Assembly (NCBI GenBank): GCA_902494715.1
Contig: CABUUJ010000047.1
Coordinates: forward strand, 1 to 16,265
Length of the DNA: 16,265 nt
Direction: 5' to 3'
DNA from: an uncultured Collinsella sp.
GTDB taxonomy: Bacteria > Actinomycetota > Coriobacteriia > Coriobacteriales > Coriobacteriaceae
The notes beneath the pieces were generated by a model. It was not told the origin of the DNA and did not search any database. It saw only the letters and a list, made by a program, of their open reading frames with translations. Below, piece after piece: positions 1-4,391 of this stretch (the stretch's first letter is position 1; every line of letters begins with the position of its first letter). Made by a program: the position numbers and the translations under genes.

Positions 1-66
1 GGCGGTCGGCCCCATGCCGTCCTCCGTCGCCAGGAGGAAGAGCTCGACCTTCTCCCTGCTGTACAT
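1..66 (-). CDS. 5' end of a minus-strand gene, possibly an IS3-type transposase ORF (partial)
   Basis: The gene runs off the left edge, so only its first 22 codons are visible. They read MYSREKVELFLLATEDGMG followed by PTA. The start at 66 is supported by GGAGG on the minus strand 6 nt before the ATG. The short peptide resembles the start of helix-turn-helix transposase OrfA proteins of IS3-like elements: a MYS start, then a helix, then a GPTA-type turn. That likeness is from memory and rests on very few residues. The gene begins only 70 bp beyond the mnmA stop. A perfect 7-bp inverted repeat (82-98) lies between them. Existence of the gene is fairly likely; its function is uncertain. Confidence 0.5.
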   Translation of the reverse strand, partial: MYSREKVELFLLATEDGMGPTA

Positions 67-81
67 GCGAACCTCCAGTCC

Positions 82-98
82 GGACCGCCCCGCGGTCC
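82..98. repeat. 7-bp inverted repeat upstream of the partial gene
   Basis: GGACCGC (82-88) and GCGGTCC (92-98) form a perfect inverted repeat with a 3-nt spacer, 15 bp upstream of the minus-strand start at 66. It could be part of an insertion-sequence end, an operator or a 5' UTR hairpin. The sequence alone does not decide between these. Confidence 0.4.
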
Positions 99-110
99 AA
101 CTTTCTGTCC

Positions 111-134
111 GCACCCCCGGATGGGGCGAGGTGC
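111..134 (-). terminator. Possible weak terminator hairpin after mnmA
   Basis: Read on the minus strand, GCACC and GGTGC flank a CCC/GGG pair, giving about an 8-bp stem with a 3-nt bulge. It lies a few bases after the mnmA stop. No T-run follows, so it may only protect the 3' end or may have no role. Confidence 0.3.
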
Positions 135-136
135 TG

Positions 137-1237
137 CTATTTGATGGCTGCCGTAACGGTGCCGCCGCCCAGGACGACGTCGCCGCGGTAGACGACGACT
201 GCCTGGCCGGGGGCGATGGCTCGCTGCGGCTCGTCAAAAGTCAGCAGCATTTGCCCGTCTTCGCCGCGCGTAAGGGTCGCTGCCTGGTTTTTCTGACGGT
301 AGCGGTACTTGGCGCCCACGCGAATGCCGCCGGACGTGAGCTCTGCCTCCATGCGGTCGGCAGGGGCGCTCCAGATCCAGTCGTTGGCCGTGAGCGCTGT
401 GGCCGTCAGGTCCTCGGCCTCGCCCAGATGCACAGTGTTGTTGGCGGCATCGACGCCCGTTACGTACACGGGGTGCGCCATCGCGACGCCCAGGCCCTTG
501 CGCTGGCCTATGGTATAGCGCAACGCGCCGTTGTGGCGTCCGACTACGCTGCCGTCGCGCCATACAATATCGCCCGGCTCGGCGGCATGTCCGCAGCGGC
601 GCTCGATATAGCCCGCGTAGTCGCCGTCTGGAATAAAGCAGATATCCTCGCTCTCGGCCTTCTTGGCGTTGATGAAGCCCTGCTCGGCGGCAATGCGGCG
701 CACGTCGCGCTCTTTGTCCAGGCCTGCCAGCGGAAAGATTGTGCGTGCCAAGCGCTCCTGCGTAAGCGAATACAAAAAGTAGCTTTGGTCCTTCTTTGGG
801 TCCTCGCCACGGTGCAGCTGCCAGGTGCCGTCGGACGCCTGGCTTGTTTTGGCGTAGTGACCTGTGGCGATGTAGCCGCAGCCCATATCGAGCGCTGCAT
901 CGAGCAACGCGCCAAACTTAATATGGCGGTTGCAGATGATGCACGGGTTGGGCGTCAGCCCCTCCTGATAGGCAGTCACGAAGCGCTCGATAACGTTGCG
1001 GTCGAAGGTCTGCTGCAGGTCGAGCACATGGTGGGGTATCCCCAGGCGCTCGGCGACGGCCTTTGCATCGGCGATGTCGCGGTCGACCTTACTCATGCCC
1101 GTGACGGGATCGGGCGCGGGGCAGGTGAGGCGCATGGTGGCGCCGACGCATTCGTAGCCCTGGCTTTTGAGCAGGTACGCGGTCACGCTGGAATCGACGC
1201 CGCCGCTCATGGCGACGAGCACGCGCTTGTTGTGCAT
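137..1237 (-). CDS. mnmA: tRNA-specific 2-thiouridylase MnmA
   Basis: MnmA installs the 2-thio group on the wobble uridine (U34) of Lys, Glu and Gln tRNAs in the cytoplasm. It uses ATP and sulfur relayed from a cysteine desulfurase. The 366-residue protein has the usual family length. It carries the ATP-pyrophosphatase loop SGGVDSS (11-17), NPCIICN with the expected catalytic Cys102, TGHYAK (125-130), KKDQSYFL (148-155) and SEDICFI with the second catalytic Cys200. The start at 1237 is preceded by AAGGAG with 9-nt spacing. The upstream neighbour on the same strand is cysK, 181 bp away and separated by a strong terminator-like hairpin, so mnmA may have its own promoter. No desulfurase gene, the usual sulfur donor partner, is in the window. 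The assignment is very secure. Confidence 0.97.
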   Translation of the reverse strand: MHNKRVLVAMSGGVDSSVTAYLLKSQGYECVGATMRLTCPAPDPVTGMSKVDRDIADAKAVAERLGIPHHVLDLQQTFDRNVIERFVTAYQEGLTPNPCIICNRHIKFGALLDAALDMGCGYIATGHYAKTSQASDGTWQLHRGEDPKKDQSYFLYSLTQERLARTIFPLAGLDKERDVRRIAAEQGFINAKKAESEDICFIPDGDYAGYIERRCGHAAEPGDIVWRDGSVVGRHNGALRYTIGQRKGLGVAMAHPVYVTGVDAANNTVHLGEAEDLTATALTANDWIWSAPADRMEAELTSGGIRVGAKYRYRQKNQAATLTRGEDGQMLLTFDEPQRAIAPGQAVVVYRGDVVLGGGTVTAAIK

Positions 1238-1266
1238 GGGGAGGTTCTCCTTGGTGGCATGTGGCC

Positions 1267-1305
1267 AAAAAAGAAAAGCGGCGCGGGAGGCTGGTTCCGC
1301 GCCGC
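1267..1305 (-). terminator. Rho-independent terminator between cysK and mnmA
   Basis: GCGGCGCGG (1278-1286) and CCGCGCCGC (1297-1305) form a perfect 9-bp stem, extendable by two pairs (one G-U), with a short loop. On the minus strand it is followed by TTTTCTTTTTT. It should end cysK transcripts. Its T-run ends only about 30 nt before the mnmA start codon, so it also sits inside or beside the mnmA leader. Confidence 0.85.
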
Positions 1306-1309
1306 AGAC

Positions 1310-1315
1310 ATTGTA
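1310..1315 (-). promoter_or_regulatory. mnmA: Possible -10 box for mnmA
   Basis: On the minus strand TACAAT matches the -10 consensus at 5 of 6 bases and lies just upstream of the terminator hairpin. No convincing -35 box is found 16-18 bp upstream. If used, transcription would begin at the base of the hairpin. This is a weak call. Confidence 0.3.
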
Positions 1316-1418
1316 GCAAGTTCGGACGTCTCGTGGGATACCCTAACGAGATGGGCTCAGGCAGCCAGAAGAGAGGGGAGGCCGGCGTGCCTTGGGCCTA
1401 TCGACAAGCGACGGGCCC

Positions 1419-2357
1419 TTAGTCCTGGAACAGTGCCGTGGACAGGTAGCGCTCGCCGGTGTCGGCCAGCAGAGCCACGATGGTCTTGCCCTCGTTCTCG
1501 GGGCGCTTGGCCAGCTGCAGCGCGGCCCACACGGCGGCGCCGGACGAAATGCCCACGAGCACGCCCTCCTTGTGGCCCACGGCGCGGCCGGTCGCAAAGG
1601 CGTCGTCGTTCTCGACGGGGATGATCTCGTCATAGACCTGGGTGTCGAGGACGTCGGGCACAAAGCCGGCACCGATGCCCTGGATCTTGTGCGGACCGGC
1701 CTGGCCCTTAGAAAGCACCGGCGAGGTGGCGGGCTCGACGGCGACGATCTGAATCTCGGGGTTCTGCTCCTTAAGGAACTCACCCACGCCGGTCACGGTG
1801 CCGCCGGTGCCGACGCCGGCGACGAAGATGTCGACCTCGCCGTCGGTGTCATCCCAGATCTCGGGGCCGGTCGTGGCCTTGTGGATGGCGGGGTTGGCGG
1901 GGTTCACAAACTGGCCGGCGATAATGCTGTTGGGGGTCTCCTTCTGCAGCTCCTCGGCCTTGGCGATGGCGCCCTTCATGCCCTTGGAGCCGTCGGTGAG
2001 CACGAGCTGTGCGCCGTATGCCTGCATAAGCTTGCGGCGCTCGACGGACATAGTCTCGGGCATGGTGATGATCACCTTGTAGCCGCGAGCCGCCGCCACC
2101 GAGGCGATGCCGACGCCGGTGTTGCCACTCGTGGGCTCGATGATGGTGTAGTCGCCGCCGCGCACGAGCTTGCCGGCCTTCTCGGCCTCGTCGATCATGT
2201 TCTTGGCGACGCGGTCTTTGACGGAGCCGGCGGGGTTGAAGTATTCCAGCTTGACGAGCACGCGGGCCTTGAGGTCCTCATCGGCCTCAAAGTGAGTGAG
2301 CTCCAGAAGCGGAGTGTGGCCGATAAGCTGATCGATGGACGTGTAAACATTGCTCAT
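1419..2357 (-). CDS. cysK: Cysteine synthase A (O-acetylserine sulfhydrylase)
   Basis: This PLP enzyme makes cysteine from O-acetylserine and sulfide in the cytoplasm. The 312-residue length is typical. Motifs in order are NPAGSVKDR with the PLP Lys47, PTSGNTG (75-81), the substrate-loop ETMS (101-104), the phosphate-binding GTGGT (183-187), GIGAGFVP (227-234), SSGA (271-274) and DTGERYLST (299-307). The start at 2357 has a strong GGAGG site 7-8 nt upstream. The gene is transcribed divergently from an Rrf2-family regulator. In Bacillus and Staphylococcus, CysK itself binds the Rrf2 protein CymR and serves as its co-repressor, so the arrangement suggests a regulatory as well as a metabolic link. 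That link is inferred. A terminator follows before mnmA. Cystathionine beta-synthase-type enzymes are less likely because of the length and motif set. Confidence 0.96.
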   Translation of the reverse strand: MSNVYTSIDQLIGHTPLLELTHFEADEDLKARVLVKLEYFNPAGSVKDRVAKNMIDEAEKAGKLVRGGDYTIIEPTSGNTGVGIASVAAARGYKVIITMPETMSVERRKLMQAYGAQLVLTDGSKGMKGAIAKAEELQKETPNSIIAGQFVNPANPAIHKATTGPEIWDDTDGEVDIFVAGVGTGGTVTGVGEFLKEQNPEIQIVAVEPATSPVLSKGQAGPHKIQGIGAGFVPDVLDTQVYDEIIPVENDDAFATGRAVGHKEGVLVGISSGAAVWAALQLAKRPENEGKTIVALLADTGERYLSTALFQD

Positions 2358-2464
2358 GGTGAACCTCCAAAGTGTTCAAATGACTGGATACCGTGTGGTT
2401 TTACGGTGTGTGTAGCAGCGAAACCCACAAACCTTATGGGTTGTTCGTTTTGCTGTTGGCAAGC

Positions 2465-2493
2465 ATAGTAGACAGTAAAGCCTAGTAACGCAA
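2465..2493 (-). promoter_or_regulatory. cysK: Predicted cysK promoter
   Basis: On the minus strand TTGCGT (2488-2493) and TACTAT (2465-2470) are separated by exactly 17 bp, each matching its consensus at 4 of 6 positions. The implied 5' UTR is about 100 nt. It contains a 6-bp inverted repeat, AACCCA/TGGGTT (2422-2442). The -35 box overlaps the dyad at 2490-2514. Confidence 0.5.
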
Positions 2494-2514
2494 TAGGAAA
2501 TAGGAGATTATTGC
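2490..2514. promoter_or_regulatory. Candidate operator dyad over the cysK -35 box
   Basis: GCAATA (2490-2495) and TATTGC (2509-2514) form a perfect 6-bp dyad with 13-nt spacing. The spacer holds a tandem of ATAGGA with its partner. It overlaps the predicted cysK -35 and lies between the divergent cysK and Rrf2 genes, where a CymR-like dimer would be expected to bind. The binding protein is inferred. Confidence 0.4.
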
Positions 2515-2542
2515 AAGTTGATTAACCATCTTGACCGGAACG

Positions 2543-2574
2543 GGTATTTTCAAAACCAATTTTTCGGCTAGAAT
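2543..2574 (+). promoter_or_regulatory. Predicted promoter of the Rrf2 regulator
   Basis: TTTTCA (2547-2552) and TAGAAT (2569-2574) are 16 bp apart, giving a 5' UTR of roughly 30 nt. The -35 box lies in an imperfect palindrome, GGTATTTTCAAAACC (2543-2557), which could serve autoregulation. Confidence 0.45.
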
Positions 2575-2610
2575 TTCTACGGACTAAATGACCGAAAGGC
2601 AGCACTATAC

Positions 2611-3039
2611 ATGTTGGTTTCTACTAAGGGCAGATATGCCCTGCGCGTTATGGTCGACCTGGCCGAGCACCAGGCGGCCGGTCGCATCCCGCTCAAAGAG
2701 ATCGCGGCGCGACAGGGGATTTCCGAGAAATATCTCGAGAACATCTTGGCTACGCTCGTGCGCGCCAACATGCTTTCGGGCATGCGCGGCAAGGGCGGCG
2801 GCTACGTGCTCACGCGCCCGCCCGAGCAGTACACGGTGGGCGAGATCCTGCGCCTGACCGAGGGCAGTCTGGCACCGGTTGCATGCCTGGATGGCGACTG
2901 CAAGGGCTGCTCACGCTCGGATGAGTGCCCCACGCTCGACGTGTGGAAGAACCTGGACAAGCTCATCAACGACTACCTCGACGGTGTGACACTCGATCAA
3001 CTTGTCGCTCCCAACCATGGCTACGACTACGTCATCTAA
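2611..3039 (+). CDS. Rrf2-family transcriptional regulator, CymR/IscR-like
   Basis: The 142-residue protein starts MLVSTKGRYAL, a hallmark Rrf2 start. It continues with a winged helix-turn-helix: IAARQGISEKYLENIL (31-46) as recognition region and GMRGKGGGYVL (57-67) as wing. The dimerization half contains C92, C97, C100 and C106. IscR binds its [2Fe-2S] cluster with three similarly placed cysteines, so this protein may sense Fe-S or redox state. Its C-terminus and its place beside cysK instead resemble CymR, the cysteine-metabolism repressor, which lacks those cysteines. The ribosome site is only moderate (GAAAGG, about 11 nt upstream). The likely targets are the divergent cysK and its own promoter. 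The family is certain; the ligand is not. Confidence 0.9.
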   Translation: MLVSTKGRYALRVMVDLAEHQAAGRIPLKEIAARQGISEKYLENILATLVRANMLSGMRGKGGGYVLTRPPEQYTVGEILRLTEGSLAPVACLDGDCKGCSRSDECPTLDVWKNLDKLINDYLDGVTLDQLVAPNHGYDYVI

Positions 3040-3046
3040 CCCACAC

Positions 3047-3077
3047 CTGCCATTTGGGGACGGGGTAGAAATGGTAG
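3047..3077. repeat. Intergenic stem-loop with GGGGACGGGG loop
   Basis: CTGCCATTT (3047-3055) pairs with AAATGGTAG (3069-3077) through one G-U pair. The 13-nt loop is GGGGACGGGGTAG. It lies just after the Rrf2 gene. The GGGACGGGG core recurs in the loop of the element at 15108-15140, and GGGACGG recurs in the palindrome at 4221-4309. Confidence 0.55.
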
Positions 3078-3109
3078 ATTCTCTCGCCCTTTGAGACTTG
3101 ACAAATAAG

Positions 3110-3144
3110 AAGGCCGCCCATTTTTGCGATGGGCGGCCTTCGTT
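3110..3144. terminator. Strong terminator, probably bidirectional
   Basis: AAGGCCGCCCAT (3110-3121) and ATGGGCGGCCTT (3129-3140) form a perfect 12-bp stem with a 7-nt loop. CGTTTT follows on the plus strand. On the minus strand the downstream side is less T-rich. It ends the Rrf2 transcript and lies where the convergent membrane-protein gene must also stop. Confidence 0.85.
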
Positions 3145-3163
3145 TTGGGCTGTTGAGACGGGC

Positions 3164-3183
3164 ACGGCCGGAATGGCCGTTTT
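3164..3183 (+). terminator. Small hairpin after the main terminator
   Basis: ACGGCC (3164-3169) and GGCCGT (3175-3180) form a 6-bp stem with a 5-nt loop followed by TTT. It lies directly beside the stop of the convergent minus-strand gene. It may be a back-up terminator for the plus strand or a 3' cap for the minus-strand mRNA. Confidence 0.4.
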
Positions 3184-3547
3184 AGTCCTCGGCGATGCTG
3201 TCGAGGATGCTGCGCGTGATGGATACCAGGATACTGCCCATAAAGGCCGATCCAAAGCTGGCGATGGAGATGCCCGCGCCCAGCAGATTGACCGACAGGT
3301 AGCTGGCCAGCTCGAGCATAAAGCTGTTGACTACGAGCTGAAAAACACCAAGCGTAATAATAGTGAGCGGCAGTGAGATGACGGTCAGGAACGGTTTGAC
3401 GAACGAATCGACAATGTTCAGGAACAGTCCCACAAAGGCAAAGCAGACCCAGGTCTCGGCAAAGCCGAAGGGTTGGATACCGGGGACGAGGAACGTGGCG
3501 ATCGCGATGGCGATCGAGGTGAAGAGCCAGTTAAGCATAAAGCGCAT
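3182..3547 (-). CDS. Small integral membrane protein of the phage-holin-4 (YvlD-like) family
   Basis: The 121-residue protein is almost entirely hydrophobic. Predicted membrane segments are about residues 5-24, 31-48, 52-78 and 92-113. The central stretch, FVKPFLTVISLPLTIITLG (49-67), is the signature of the family that databases call phage holin family 4 (Pfam Phage_holin_4_2). These are chromosomal proteins found in many Firmicutes and Actinobacteria, with no demonstrated lytic role; YvlD of Bacillus is a member linked to envelope stress. The start at 3547 has AAAGGA 9-10 nt upstream. It appears monocistronic. No good promoter was found. Its function is unknown and nothing here suggests a prophage. 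Confidence 0.85.
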   Translation of the reverse strand: MRFMLNWLFTSIAIAIATFLVPGIQPFGFAETWVCFAFVGLFLNIVDSFVKPFLTVISLPLTIITLGVFQLVVNSFMLELASYLSVNLLGAGISIASFGSAFMGSILVSITRSILDSIAED

Positions 3548-3735
3548 GGCGTGAATCCTTTCTTGCGCCGGGATTGCTGGCGTCGCGTGAAGCGGCTTAC
3601 GGCGGCGACCTGGATGGTTGCGCGGGCGCGCCGCGGTGTTTGGGCGCCCATTGTCTCAAATATTCGTGGAGCTTACGTGCGCATATGGTTTCTAAACGGC
3701 GTTCGTCCTGAAAAACGCGCCGCTGGCAGAGAGTC

Positions 3736-3766
3736 TTGTCGCTTTAGTTTGGTGGTGTGCTACACT
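3736..3766 (+). promoter_or_regulatory. Predicted extended -10 promoter of the TrpR-like gene
   Basis: TACACT (3761-3766) is preceded by TG at the extended -10 position (TGCTACACT). TTGTCG (3736-3741) is a -35 candidate, but the spacer is a long 19 bp. Transcription would start near 3773 and give a leader of about 100 nt. Confidence 0.5.
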
Positions 3767-3771
3767 GCTAC

Positions 3772-3795
3772 GGGCAAAAGCCACAGGCGTTGCCC
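3772..3795 (+). promoter_or_regulatory. Leader hairpin with an alternative partner
   Basis: GGGCAA (3772-3777) pairs with TTGCCC (3790-3795), with an inner GCC/GGC stem (3780-3788). The first five bases, GGGCA, could instead pair with TGCCC at 3819-3823, which overlaps the start codon of the upstream ORF. CGGG (3808-3811) can also pair with CCCG (3821-3824). These pairings exclude each other, as in a regulatory leader, but they are short. Confidence 0.35.
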
Positions 3796-3817
3796 TATTG
3801 CATAGAACGGGTGAACG

Positions 3818-3868
3818 ATGCCCGATGTCAGTATCAACTTCGATGCCTTTTGGCGGGTTTGGCGGTGA
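3818..3868 (+). CDS. Possible 16-residue leader peptide with two Trp codons
   Basis: The small ORF encodes MPDVSINFDAFWRVWR and stops with TGA 3 nt before the ATG of the TrpR-like gene, in the same frame. Two of its last five residues are Trp. Its own ribosome site is weak: GGGTGA only 3 nt from the ATG. Its final codons overlap the ribosome site of the next gene, so translation of it would couple to or interfere with that gene. A chance ORF cannot be excluded; the last Trp codon may exist only because it forms part of that ribosome site. Confidence 0.3.
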   Translation: MPDVSINFDAFWRVWR

Positions 3869-3870
3869 TC
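3861..3870 (+). promoter_or_regulatory. Ribosome binding site deciding the TrpR-like start
   Basis: GGCGGTGATC matches 9 of 10 bases of the extended Shine-Dalgarno sequence GGAGGTGATC. It places the core 6 nt before ATG 3872. It overlaps the last codons and the stop of the upstream ORF. Confidence 0.6.
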
Positions 3871-3871
3871 G

Positions 3872-4171
3872 ATGAATATCGAGAACATGTTTGACAAGCC
3901 TGATGTCAAGCAGCTGGTCCACGCATTTAGCCTTTTGGACGACGAGAAGGATATCCAAGCGTTTTTGACCGATATCTGCACGCCGCGCGAGATTTGCGAC
4001 CTTTCTCAGCGTTTGCAGGTTGCGCGCTATTTGGACGAGGGCGAGCCTTATGTTGAGGTTCAGGCCCGTACCAGCGCTTCGTCCACCACGGTGAGCCGCG
4101 TTTCAAAGGCGCTGAACGGCGAGTACGGTGGCTACCGCAAGATCCTCATTAAGTTGGAGGATGGCGAGTAG
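3872..4171 (+). CDS. yerC: TrpR-like protein of the YerC/YecD family
   Basis: This 99-residue protein matches the Gram-positive YerC/YecD family, which shares the fold of the Trp repressor. The conserved core is LCTxxEI-like (here DICTPREICDLSQRLQVARYL, 34-54, shown in outline) followed by the helix-turn-helix ending SSTTVSRVSKAL (70-81). YerC proteins are small cytoplasmic DNA-binding proteins whose ligand and targets are largely unknown. They are related to TrpR by structure, not by proven tryptophan binding. The start at 3872 is chosen for its extended ribosome site and for matching the usual N-terminus. An in-frame upstream ORF is cut off by TGA at 3866-3868. A strong terminator follows 26 bp after the stop, so the gene is monocistronic apart from its leader. 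Confidence 0.88.
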   Translation: MNIENMFDKPDVKQLVHAFSLLDDEKDIQAFLTDICTPREICDLSQRLQVARYLDEGEPYVEVQARTSASSTTVSRVSKALNGEYGGYRKILIKLEDGE

Positions 4172-4197
4172 GCCAGCGACAACATTGAATTACGAAG

Positions 4198-4223
4198 AAC
4201 CGTCCCTCCGGGGGCGGTTTTTT
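4198..4223 (+). terminator. Rho-independent terminator after the TrpR-like gene
   Basis: AACCGTCCC (4198-4206) pairs with GGGGCGGTT (4211-4219) through one G-U pair, with a TCCG tetraloop and a TTTT tail. The tail runs directly into the large palindrome that starts at 4221. Confidence 0.85.
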
Positions 4224-4309
4224 GATCCCTTGGGGACGGAGGAAAACGGATCACCGGGTTAGACTGACCCCTTCTGTGATCCATTTTCCTCCGTCCTCAA
4301 GGGATCAAA
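4221..4309. repeat. 89-bp near-perfect palindrome (REP/MITE-like element)
   Basis: Two 34-bp arms (4221-4254 and 4276-4309) are inverted copies with only two mismatches, one of them a G-U pair in RNA. They begin TTTGATCCCTTG and end GGATCAC. The 21-nt centre contains a smaller GGGT/ACCC hairpin (4257-4270 region). Each arm carries GGACGGAGGAAAA. The element has no coding capacity, and the arms are too similar to be unselected chance. Termination of transcription entering from the minus strand, or a mobile palindrome moved in trans, are both possible. Confidence 0.8.
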
Positions 4310-4391
4310 TCTGTTGGCGTGGGGCAAATCTGTCCGCTTGGGCGGGTAGGATGGATGCATTGATTATTGCGAACAGTTTGAGCGGAGGACC

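Larger units (their letters stand above)
3548..3871. other. 324-bp divergent intergenic region
   Basis: This spacer separates the minus-strand membrane-protein gene from the plus-strand TrpR-like gene. The left two thirds (about 3548-3730) is GC-rich and shows no convincing promoter or gene. The right third holds an extended -10 promoter, a nested hairpin and a 16-codon upstream ORF, all described separately. Confidence 0.6.

Noticed and set aside
14..1624. 536-codon plus-strand frame over mnmA and the cysK end
   Set aside because: It is antisense to mnmA with all its motifs, runs through the terminator hairpin and shows no domain.
1392..2468. 358-codon plus-strand frame opposite cysK
   Set aside because: It is an antisense shadow of cysK; it also covers the cysK ribosome site and has no recognizable family features.
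3182..3547. Prophage remnant suggested by the holin-family name
   Set aside because: The family is a widespread chromosomal membrane protein and no other phage gene lies nearby.
3473..3805. 110-codon plus-strand frame across the divergent spacer
   Set aside because: It overlaps the membrane-protein gene antisense and the TrpR-like promoter; composition is not protein-like.
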